A stretch of 64,000 bases of DNA. Source: Marinobacter sp. es.042. GTDB taxonomy: Bacteria; Pseudomonadota; Gammaproteobacteria; Pseudomonadales; Oleiphilaceae. The notes beneath the pieces are model-generated. The model searched no databases, was not told the DNA's origin, and was given only the letters and a program-made list of their open reading frames with translations. Within the stretch, counting starts at the first letter, position 1. Each line of letters starts with the position of its first letter. This document shows positions 10,043-18,056 of the stretch, one piece after another. Position numbers and translations under genes: made by a program. The DNA is taken from assembly GCF_900188315.1 (NCBI RefSeq), contig NZ_LT897781.1:2604001-2668000 (forward strand). Reading direction: 5' to 3'.

Positions 10043-13000
10043 ATGAAGTACAACAACACACTGGCAATGATACCCGCCCTGTTACTGGCCGCCTGTGGTG
10101 GCGACGAACAGACCATGAATGAGAAAACCTCCCCCGGCTCGGTGGTTTATTCCTACCCGGCTGATGGCCAGGCAGATGTCAGCCCGAAAGCGGACATTGT
10201 TCTGCTCTTCAGCCATGCTTTGACCGATGAGGATGCAGATCTCCAAGACAAGATTCTGCTGCAATCGGAGGGACAGCCACTGCCCTTCTCGATCAGCCGG
10301 ATTGACGGCGGCAAAAGCCTGAAGCTGTCGCCCTCGTCGGAACTCGACAACCTCGGCGGCTACACGGTGACGTTCAGCGAACCTCTGGCTGCGGAGGGCG
10401 GTCGCCAGATCGACACCCCCAACGCGGTCGGCGATGCCGGCATCCAGTTCGAGACTCGGGGAAGTTTCTCCGGACCAGCAAGCATAATCAACTCGGCCGC
10501 GGATTTTGGTATCGCCTGGCAAGTTCCGGCAAACAACAGTCCGTTCGAGGCCATGAACTTCTCCACGTTCCGCCTGGCCATGACCCACCCGATCCATCCG
10601 GACTGGAAGGCTCTCGGCGGCTCCATCCAGCTGCTGGATGGCAACGGAGAGGTTGTTCCAGCGATGGTTCTGGTGAAAGACAACCGGATAACGGTGGACC
10701 CATGTCTGGTCGAGGATCCCAGGGACTGTGGCAGCAAGGACGATGTCCTGGACACCAGCCAGACCTATACCCTGCGTCTGGAAAACCTGGCCAGCCTGAC
10801 TTCGCCCGAAGCGGACCGGTTCAGTGAGGAGATCGCATTCACGCCCCGCGAGACAGGCCCGACGGTCGTACTTCAGCAGTCTGCTGTTGATTCCGGGCTG
10901 GCCGCAGGTATTGCGGAGCAAGACGTCACCCGATCCGTCCTGAACGGCCAGGTCATTAACGGCGTCACGCTCAACTCGGTGCTCCAGGGAGAAGCAGGCC
11001 CCTCCCAACAGACCGGCGACCTGTTTGCAGAGCTGGCTTATGCGCCGGCATTCGAGGCTGATGAGGCACTTCCGTTGCGTATCGCCCGGGGCAGCGTGTT
11101 GAACAGTACCAGTCTGGATGTTCTGGTGGGCGGCGAGGTTCCTGTGCTGGACGCCGCTACCGGCCAACTTCAGACCACCGGCAACATCAAGGTCACCATG
11201 TTGTCAGACGCATCCGGCTACCTGAGCCCCAACCCCTACACCAATGACATTAACGCGCCCAGACATATCACGCTGTTTATGGATGTTTCCATGAACACCG
11301 AAAATGCCCAGCCCAACGCAGCGCTCTCCCAGGATCTGATGGGGGTCGAGTTGCGGGGCATCGCGCTGGTGCAGGATGGCGTATTGACCATCGATGCCAT
11401 CGGAATGGTGGAACCAAACCTTCTCGGCCAGGAGTACACCGACTCGACCATAGCCTTTCATCTTCAGGCGGCCACCGATGCCGACTCGGTTCTCGACGCC
11501 GAGCTACTCCGCGAGCCGGACAGCACTGCCCCCAGTCTGATCAGCTGGATGCCCGGACCGGACAACGCCATTCCGGATACGCGTCAGTCCATGCAGCGCC
11601 CCGGGGATCCGGTCATTCTGTTCTTTGATGAGCCCCTTGCTGCGGACTCCATTGATACCGGAATTTCACTGTTCGCGGACGGTGTTCCTGTTGAGACACT
11701 TGAGACACAACTGGACGGAACTGCCGTTATCGTGAATCCGGGCGATGGCCTGCGCCATGGCGTTGACTACGAAGTCGTCATCGATGGTTTGACCGATCTG
11801 GCCGGCAACCCAGCCACCACGGCACCGTTACAGTTTTCACTGGATGATATTGGCGGCTCCGCTGTAACCCGACGCCCTGCCCTGGCCCTGACCACCTATC
11901 CGGGCTACCCCTGCGAAACCGATCATAGTCTGCTGGATCTCTCCGCCGGCGTACTGGGACAGTGCTATTCCGATGGAGGTGTGGGTGACACTCTACCGGT
12001 CAGCACCATGCCGTCAGATCGTCCCATTACCGTTGTCTTCTCCAAGTCCATGGACCTGAATTCCATTATTCAAGGCGACACCTTCATCGTTGAGAAAGTG
12101 AGGCAGGAGCCCAATGGTTCGGTCACGGTTGTGGAAAGCAACGTACCTGGCCGGCTTGAAAAGAATCTCCAGCGGATCCGGTTCTACCCGGACCAGCCCT
12201 GGGAAGCCGACGCACACTATCGGTACACCCTGAAGTCATCGGAGGATGCAGGAAGCTGCTCGACTGGAAGCTACACCTCAGTTTGCGATTCCGATGGCCT
12301 TGCGCTGAAAACCGACCTGCTTGAAGGGCTTGATGACGGAGGTGGCAACAACGGACCGGACGACATGGTGATCTATTTCACCGGAACCGAGCCTCTGGAC
12401 AGCGTTTTCACGCCTCTGCGAAACCTGCCAGTTCGCGACACCAATGCCAACTTCATTGTGGACTGTGACTCCAACACCAACCCGGACTGTCTTGAGCCGT
12501 TTGACCATCAGGGCAGCGACGCTGAGGGCTGGGCCGCTTCAGCCAATTCAACGAAACTGAGGGTTCGCAATAACGAAGCATCAGCCTCTCCGCCCGTGAT
12601 TGTAGCCAGTACCGCCGATGCGCGGGTTGGCTGCGAGACCGGCGAGCGTTGCCCCAAAGATAAGTTCATCTACCAGACCTACGCCCTCAACACGGAAGTT
12701 ATTGGCCCTGGCGTTTATGAGCCAACCGGCGATGAGGGGATTCTGGTGAACCTGTATCCCACGCAGTTGGCGACCACATCGATCAGTGTGTTCACAGAGC
12801 TTCGGGTTTTTGGATTTATCCCACTCCAGGAGGAGTCCATTACCAATACCCAGGTCCTCCGCATGCGCTATGCCAAGGACGACCCGGCGTGTTCCGGCCC
12901 GGGCTGCAGCCGCTCTGGCCTGATACCTGGGGTAATAACCGAGGGTGAAAATGGCCAGCCGGTCTTCAAGACCCGGGCCGAATTGATGCTCGATGCTCCC

Positions 13001-13270
13001 GATATGGAAATCCCGCTGGGGGGCCGCCACGACCTGTACGGTCGGGAGTTTGTGCTTGAACTGGAGGGCAATATCACCTTCTTCGATGACGGTCGGATGC
13101 AGATTGAGCAACGCAACTCAAACCTGGTCGACATTAATGTCCGGGCGCGGGCGCTTGGGGTGCCTGGCGGCGAAATCGTGACGATTAATCTGCCCCTACA
13201 AATCCCCGAACAGGGCGTTTACCTCAACTTCATATCCAATCCGGTCAAAGATCTCCCGGCTGAGCCGTAA
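10043..13270 (+). CDS. Large lipoprotein with repeated Ig-like (SbsA/Big_5 type) domains
   Basis: A 1075-residue secreted lipoprotein. The lipobox LAAC puts the lipidated Cys at residue 18; the next residues are Gly-Gly, not Asp, so Lol sorting to the outer membrane is expected. At least three Ig-like segments of the type with two opposing strands around a FS.AL or FDEPL core can be seen, at about residues 32-120, 497-595 and 650-735. Several Cys pairs (for example CLVEDPRDC) and Asp/Asn-rich loops suggest a disulfide-bonded, possibly calcium-binding protein. AAGGAGG precedes the ATG. It likely works with the FadL-like barrel upstream, as in the aupA-aupB pair. The molecular function is unknown. 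Confidence 0.85.
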   Translation: MKYNNTLAMIPALLLAACGGDEQTMNEKTSPGSVVYSYPADGQADVSPKADIVLLFSHALTDEDADLQDKILLQSEGQPLPFSISRIDGGKSLKLSPSSELDNLGGYTVTFSEPLAAEGGRQIDTPNAVGDAGIQFETRGSFSGPASIINSAADFGIAWQVPANNSPFEAMNFSTFRLAMTHPIHPDWKALGGSIQLLDGNGEVVPAMVLVKDNRITVDPCLVEDPRDCGSKDDVLDTSQTYTLRLENLASLTSPEADRFSEEIAFTPRETGPTVVLQQSAVDSGLAAGIAEQDVTRSVLNGQVINGVTLNSVLQGEAGPSQQTGDLFAELAYAPAFEADEALPLRIARGSVLNSTSLDVLVGGEVPVLDAATGQLQTTGNIKVTMLSDASGYLSPNPYTNDINAPRHITLFMDVSMNTENAQPNAALSQDLMGVELRGIALVQDGVLTIDAIGMVEPNLLGQEYTDSTIAFHLQAATDADSVLDAELLREPDSTAPSLISWMPGPDNAIPDTRQSMQRPGDPVILFFDEPLAADSIDTGISLFADGVPVETLETQLDGTAVIVNPGDGLRHGVDYEVVIDGLTDLAGNPATTAPLQFSLDDIGGSAVTRRPALALTTYPGYPCETDHSLLDLSAGVLGQCYSDGGVGDTLPVSTMPSDRPITVVFSKSMDLNSIIQGDTFIVEKVRQEPNGSVTVVESNVPGRLEKNLQRIRFYPDQPWEADAHYRYTLKSSEDAGSCSTGSYTSVCDSDGLALKTDLLEGLDDGGGNNGPDDMVIYFTGTEPLDSVFTPLRNLPVRDTNANFIVDCDSNTNPDCLEPFDHQGSDAEGWAASANSTKLRVRNNEASASPPVIVASTADARVGCETGERCPKDKFIYQTYALNTEVIGPGVYEPTGDEGILVNLYPTQLATTSISVFTELRVFGFIPLQEESITNTQVLRMRYAKDDPACSGPGCSRSGLIPGVITEGENGQPVFKTRAELMLDAPDMEIPLGGRHDLYGREFVLELEGNITFFDDGRMQIEQRNSNLVDINVRARALGVPGGEIVTINLPLQIPEQGVYLNFISNPVKDLPAEP

Positions 13271-13289
13271 AACGCTTTGAAACCACTGC

Positions 13290-13319
13290 AAAGGTCCAGC
13301 CTTCGGGTTGGCCCTTTTT
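13290..13319 (+). terminator. Terminator after the barrel-lipoprotein operon
   Basis: AAAGG..CCAGCC and GGTTGG..CCCTTTTT form a stem with a TTCG tetraloop and a T-run, 20 bp after the lipoprotein stop codon. Confidence 0.8.
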
Positions 13320-13427
13320 GCACAGGGTACAAGCGGTGGTTATTTCCCCATCCAAGCCATTTACTGCTAATCTGGTTGCAGATTGAAACTGCTATACAAA
13401 ACAACAACCCTTCAGGAGAGCCCCTTC

Positions 13428-15722
13428 ATGGAAAATGGCACGCACTATCGTACCTGTCACCTTTGCGAGGCCATGTGCGGTGTCGCGATCGAAATGAAGG
13501 ACGGCCGGATTGCTTCCATCAAGGGCGATGAGAATGATCCGCTCAGCCGGGGGCATATCTGTCCGAAGGCGGTTGCGCTTCAGGATCTGCACGAAGATCC
13601 GGACCGCCTGAAAAAGCCCATACGCAAAACCGGGACCGGCTGGCAGGAAATGGAGTGGGCGGAGGCGTTTGACCTGGTCGCCGAAAAGCTCCACCAGACC
13701 CGCCAGGACCACGGCCGCAACAGCGTCGGCGTTTACCTCGGCAACCCGAACGTACACAACCATGGTTCTCTGGTCGCCACCATGCCATTGCTGCGAGCCA
13801 TCGGAACCCAGAATCGGTTTTCAGCAACGTCAAACGATCAGTTGCCTCACATGCTCGCCAGTCTCGAGATGTTCGGGCATCAGGTTCTGTTTCCCATTCC
13901 CGATATCGATCACACGGATCTGTTTATCTGCATTGGCGCCAATCCCATGGCGTCCAATGGCAGCCTGATGACGGTTCCGGACTTCCGCGGGCGACTCAAG
14001 GCCCTGAAGCAGCGCGGCGGCAAGATGGTTGTGGTAGACCCCCGCCGCACCGAGACCGCAAAGCTGGCCGACGAATTCCACTTCGTCCGGCCCGGAAGCG
14101 ATGCCTTGCTGATGATGGCCATGGTGCATACATTGTTTGAAGAAGACCTGGTGGATCCCGGCCCGGCGGAGAGGCTGGTGAAAGACGCAGACCTTCTGCG
14201 CCTGGCCGCTCTCAGCTTCACCCCGGAAGCGGTCAGCGCACACACCGGCATTTCCGCGGAGGACATACGCGCCCTCACCCGACAGCTCGCCACCACGCGA
14301 AAGGCGGCTCTTTACACGCGCATGGGAACAAGCACCCAGACCTTTGGCGGTGTGGCAACCTGGCTGGCCTATTGCCTCAACATCCTGACCGGGAAACTGG
14401 ACCTGCCCGGCGGCGTTCTGTTCTCGCAGCCGGCGATTGATCTGGTAGAGCTTGGCGCCATGGCCGGTCAGAAAGGTCACTTCGGCAAGCGCCACAGCCG
14501 CGTGAAGGGACTGCCTGAATTCGGCGGAGAATACCCGGCCAGCACCATGGCCGATGAGATGTTAACCCCCGGCGATGGGCAGATCAGGGCTTTTGTCACC
14601 GTTGCCGGCAATCCCGTTCTCTCCAGCCCCAACGGCCGACGCCTGGAAGAAGCCCTGGGCGGCCTCGACTTCATGGTCTCGGTGGATTATTACCTCAACG
14701 AAACAACTCGGCATGCGGATATCATCCTGCCCCCGACCGCGGCGCTGGAACGCAGTCACTACGATCTGATTTTCAGCATGTTTGCGGTGCGCAATTTCGC
14801 CAAGTACAGCGAAGCACTGTTCGATGCCGGCCCGGGTGCCCGCCATGACTGGCAAATTCTACTGGAACTGGCCCACCGACTGGAAAAGCTCCGGAAAGGT
14901 GGACAGCTGCCCCTACGGGCGGAGCTCGGCTGGCGCGCCTTCAAGCAGATTGGGCCAGACCCGATCCTTGATCTGCTCTTACGATCCGGCCCCTATGGCG
15001 CCGATGCCGGGCGTGCGCGGGGCTTGTTGCAGCCTGCTGTCGATCTGGTGATGGATATCCTGCCGAAACGACACCCGCTTCGAGGACTGGCCAAGCTCAG
15101 CCCCCTGAACCGCCACTGGCAGGAGCTACCGAAAGGGCTTTCCCTGAGTGCCCTGAAGGACAACCCGAACGGCGTCGATCTGGGCCCTCTCCAGCCATCG
15201 CTGCCTGAACGCCTGTTTACCCGCGATGGCAAGATCAACCTTGCGCCAAGGCGCTACCTGGACGACCTTGGCAGGCTCCATGAGGCCCTGGCTGCGCCGG
15301 CCGGCGACTCCCTGCAACTGATTGGCCGGCGCCACGTCCGGAGCAACAACTCGTGGATGCACAACAGTCAGCGGCTGGTTAAAGGCAAGGACCGGTGCAC
15401 CCTGATGATTCATCCCAAAGACGCCAGCCGCCTGGGTTTGCAAGCCGCTGACTCGGCAGAAATATCTTCGGAATCCAGGCAGATTGTCTTGCCGGTTGAG
15501 ATTACCGAAGATGTCATGCCCGGCGTGGTATCCATTCCCCATGGCTGGGGCCATGACCGCGAGGGCACTGGTCAGTCAGTGGCGGCTGCCCATGCCGGTG
15601 CCAGCATCAACGACTTGCTCAGCGACGGTCGAATTGATCCGCTCTCTGGCACTTCCGTATTGAATGGACAGCCCGTTGCTGTCAAAGTCTGGCGCCCAGA
15701 GCGCCAACGCAAACGGGCCTGA
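13428..15722 (+). CDS. Molybdopterin-dependent oxidoreductase (BisC-type), substrate unknown
   Basis: A 764-residue protein of the DMSO reductase superfamily. An N-terminal 4Fe-4S site of form Cx2Cx3C then a distant C (CHLCEAMCG ... HICPKA) lies at residues 10-46. Middle domains bind the molybdopterin guanine dinucleotide (GANPMASNG, VVDPRRTETA), and a C-terminal molydopterin-binding domain includes HNSQRL and PHGWGHDREG. No twin-arginine signal is present, so it is probably cytoplasmic. The Mo ligand is not clear; the ATSNDQLPH segment near residue 134 is a candidate. The start at 13428 follows AGGAG. No electron-transfer subunit gene lies nearby, so it is an orphan catalytic subunit. Formate, nitrate or other substrates cannot be told apart. 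Confidence 0.9.
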   Translation: MENGTHYRTCHLCEAMCGVAIEMKDGRIASIKGDENDPLSRGHICPKAVALQDLHEDPDRLKKPIRKTGTGWQEMEWAEAFDLVAEKLHQTRQDHGRNSVGVYLGNPNVHNHGSLVATMPLLRAIGTQNRFSATSNDQLPHMLASLEMFGHQVLFPIPDIDHTDLFICIGANPMASNGSLMTVPDFRGRLKALKQRGGKMVVVDPRRTETAKLADEFHFVRPGSDALLMMAMVHTLFEEDLVDPGPAERLVKDADLLRLAALSFTPEAVSAHTGISAEDIRALTRQLATTRKAALYTRMGTSTQTFGGVATWLAYCLNILTGKLDLPGGVLFSQPAIDLVELGAMAGQKGHFGKRHSRVKGLPEFGGEYPASTMADEMLTPGDGQIRAFVTVAGNPVLSSPNGRRLEEALGGLDFMVSVDYYLNETTRHADIILPPTAALERSHYDLIFSMFAVRNFAKYSEALFDAGPGARHDWQILLELAHRLEKLRKGGQLPLRAELGWRAFKQIGPDPILDLLLRSGPYGADAGRARGLLQPAVDLVMDILPKRHPLRGLAKLSPLNRHWQELPKGLSLSALKDNPNGVDLGPLQPSLPERLFTRDGKINLAPRRYLDDLGRLHEALAAPAGDSLQLIGRRHVRSNNSWMHNSQRLVKGKDRCTLMIHPKDASRLGLQAADSAEISSESRQIVLPVEITEDVMPGVVSIPHGWGHDREGTGQSVAAAHAGASINDLLSDGRIDPLSGTSVLNGQPVAVKVWRPERQRKRA

Positions 15723-15741
15723 TTCACAAAAGGAGCCGAAA

Positions 15742-16197
15742 ATGCCCCAGTGGCTGCAGTGGAGTCTGATTATTGCTGGTCTCATCGCCATCGTTCTGCT
15801 GGCGGTCTTCATCCGGCGTCAGATGGGGTTGCTTTCGGAAAATCGCAAACGGCAGGCCAAAGCCGAGGCGTTCCAGACCAACCGCAGACAAGACATGATC
15901 CGCAGTGTTCATGTTATTGCGATGGCGGTTGAAGAGGATCAGATCGAATACTCGGAAGCCTGTCTGAGACTCAAGGGCCTGCTCGATCACATTGCTCCGG
16001 AGTTGCTGGAGCAATCACCTTTCAGAGTATTCCAGGAAGTGCATGACCAGTTGCAGCACATGCCCACGCACCGGGCACGGCAAGCAACGGAGACCAAGTT
16101 CGTAGACAAGATGGACAAGGAACGTTTCGAGGTGGAACAGAAGCATGCCGATGCGATTCGCCGAGCCGCAACCGCTGTCCGACACCATTCCTTTTAA
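15742..16197 (+). CDS. DUF2489-family membrane-anchored protein
   Basis: A 151-residue protein with one N-terminal transmembrane helix (residues 5-27), then a charged, mostly helical cytoplasmic domain that looks like the DUF2489 family of gammaproteobacteria. The ATG at 15742 is chosen because AAAGGAG precedes it and the helix then sits at the N-terminus. It begins 19 bp after the oxidoreductase stop codon, so they may be co-transcribed. The function is unknown. Confidence 0.8.
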   Translation: MPQWLQWSLIIAGLIAIVLLAVFIRRQMGLLSENRKRQAKAEAFQTNRRQDMIRSVHVIAMAVEEDQIEYSEACLRLKGLLDHIAPELLEQSPFRVFQEVHDQLQHMPTHRARQATETKFVDKMDKERFEVEQKHADAIRRAATAVRHHSF

Positions 16198-16394
16198 GGT
16201 TAGCGTCAGCTGTTCAAGCATCCAGAGAACTGGTCAGACCTTATTTTTGTAACAATTTGTAACTAGACGGTCGGCAAAAAGGATAATTTAGCTCATCAAA
16301 TCAAAAGGTTCTGACGCGGCGAAAAACTGACACGGCGATCATTCCTTCCTGGTTACAACTGTTGACTTTTCTTTTCTCTATCAGGGTCTAAATT

Positions 16395-16515
16395 GAAAAC
16401 AGGGAGGCACCTATTATCTGCGGCAGGTGCCACCTAACGTTGTTTTCTCCTGATAAGTTTGGACGACTCTGCAATAAAGCGGGTGAGCTTGCCGGCCTCG
16501 GGGCCGGCTTTTTTT
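16395..16515 (+). ncRNA. Candidate small RNA in a 343-bp intergenic region
   Basis: The gap 16198-16540 has no gene. Within it GAAAACA (16395-16401) pairs with TGTTTTC (16441-16447), enclosing the hairpin GGCACCT (16406-16412)/AGGTGCC (16425-16431). A strong Rho-independent terminator ends at 16515. TTGACT at 16362-16367 and TCTAAA at 16387-16392 (19-bp spacer) make a plausible promoter, but its start near 16399 would clip the outer stem, so the 5' end is uncertain. The next gene is convergent, so this is not a leader. A 3' UTR of the DUF2489 transcript is the alternative. Confidence 0.45.
16491..16515 (+). terminator. Rho-independent terminator
   Basis: GCCGGCC (16491-16497) and GGCCGGC (16502-16508) with a 4-base loop and seven T residues. 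It ends either the candidate small RNA or the DUF2489 transcript. Confidence 0.88.
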
Positions 16516-16540
16516 GAGTCAAAATATGGGAGTGCTGACC

Positions 16541-17905
16541 TTACTGTCTCATCATGCCGGCTATGGCCATAACGCTGTCCTTGCTGTTCACCAGCTCGTC
16601 GAACTGCTCTTCAACCTGTTCCCGATTCAGCCCCAACTCGTCGAAGACTGACTGATCAATCTCTTCACCAGCGCCGAGAGCTACACCTCGCGCCGTTAGC
16701 AACTGCCGGCCGAGCCAGAGCAAACGGGCGTACACGCTGTTCGATCCACTGTAAAAGCGATTCTTTTGATAACGGATTGCCAGTGTGACCTCGTCGGGCA
16801 TGCCCCAGTTTTCCATGAGTTGGGCTGCAATCTGTTCTCGTGTAATTCCAAGCAAATAGTGTTCAGTAACGGAAGAATCGATATCAGGATTCACTTCAAG
16901 CGAACGGCATACCAGCTTGAAATGTGGCGGAAACACTTGCGCCAAAACCAGGTGGCCAAAGTTATGTAGAAGCCCTCCCAGATAGGCTAGACCAAAGACA
17001 GGACGCTCTCCGCGGGGCATCATGCTGGCCAAAATACCGGCGGACTGGGCTTGCCAGATAGCCTGCTGCCAGTAATCCACATAACCTTCGGGATGATCCT
17101 GAGGCTGCTTTAATGCCCGCCCCAACGAAAGGCCCATGGCCAGGTTCATGACAAGGTCGAATCCGAGAACTCGGGACACCGCATCATGCACTGACTTTAC
17201 CTGACCGGCGGCGGCATAGAACGAAGATGACGCCCAGCTGACTACCTGCGCGGCCAAGCTTGGATCGCTCTCGACGATATCGACGAGGTCCCCCATCACA
17301 GCATTGGGGTTTACTCGTAAATGGATGATTCTCTGCGCGGTTTCAGGCAGAGGTGGTAACTCAAGCGTATCTTCAAGTCGCTGTTGTATTCTTAAACCGG
17401 TGAATTTTTTGATGGCCGAATGGAATTGATCCCGATCTCTGTCGTGGTCATCATAATTAACCGAAATAGATTCCAGGGCGACCGCAAGAGAGTGTCGATC
17501 GGCGTTGGCTGTCAGAGCCTGGAAGTCCTCTGCGGGCATTACCATCGCCAGATTTTGCTCGCCAAGCTCCAAAGCAACCGCAGAAAGTTGGTCCACACGC
17601 TCATCAACAAGCGTTGGCCAGCCGGTCAATGACGGCAGTGCCGGGAGCGCTTTGAGGCCGGCCCGCTCTCTCACCCGCACTTGCTCCCGGCGCTTCATCA
17701 GACGCAGATCACGCCCCAGTTCCTTGTTCATCTGTTCTAAATCAATCAGATCGTCCTTGCGACAAATCACCTGCAGGTTTCCTTGCTCATCAGTCAGCAG
17801 GACCATGCGTAACAGTTCTTTTCGGCTGGCGGTGCTAACATCCCTCAAGGATACGCCCGCTGCGGTCTCACCCAGAGCCTGCTGAACTGCGACAGGTAAT
17901 TCCAT
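16541..17905 (-). CDS. YbaK-like plus HDOD domain protein
   Basis: A 454-residue protein. Residues about 1-150 resemble the YbaK/EbsC aminoacyl-tRNA deacylase fold (VLLTDEQGNLQVICRKDDLI, LGRDLRL). Residues about 185-390 form an HDOD domain (LPPLPETAQRIIHL, SDPSLAAQVV, GGLLHNFGHLVL), a family linked to signalling and motility that usually lacks HD hydrolase residues. The ATG at 17905 is preferred over one ten codons upstream because GGGAG lies at good spacing. Its role is not known; signalling is inferred from the HDOD domain. Confidence 0.85.
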   Translation of the reverse strand: MELPVAVQQALGETAAGVSLRDVSTASRKELLRMVLLTDEQGNLQVICRKDDLIDLEQMNKELGRDLRLMKRREQVRVRERAGLKALPALPSLTGWPTLVDERVDQLSAVALELGEQNLAMVMPAEDFQALTANADRHSLAVALESISVNYDDHDRDRDQFHSAIKKFTGLRIQQRLEDTLELPPLPETAQRIIHLRVNPNAVMGDLVDIVESDPSLAAQVVSWASSSFYAAAGQVKSVHDAVSRVLGFDLVMNLAMGLSLGRALKQPQDHPEGYVDYWQQAIWQAQSAGILASMMPRGERPVFGLAYLGGLLHNFGHLVLAQVFPPHFKLVCRSLEVNPDIDSSVTEHYLLGITREQIAAQLMENWGMPDEVTLAIRYQKNRFYSGSNSVYARLLWLGRQLLTARGVALGAGEEIDQSVFDELGLNREQVEEQFDELVNSKDSVMAIAGMMRQ

Positions 17906-18056
17906 AAAGTTCTCCCGAATATTGCTGTTTTCCATCGGATAATCCGAGTGAGAAAATCACATTAAGTTCAGTATAGGGCAAAGAAAGGGCCCTGACGTTG
18001 ACTGAACTCTATTTCCAAAGCGCTCTCATACGCTTTCGAAGGCTCATTGGACGCCT

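Noticed and set aside
10082..11167. A 361-codon minus-strand frame opposite the large lipoprotein
   Set aside because: The plus-strand frame has a lipobox, a strong ribosome site and domain repeats; the antisense frame has none.
13428..15722. Formate dehydrogenase or nitrate reductase
   Set aside because: The sequence shares only superfamily motifs; no partner subunits, no twin-arginine signal and no clear ligand residue support a substrate.
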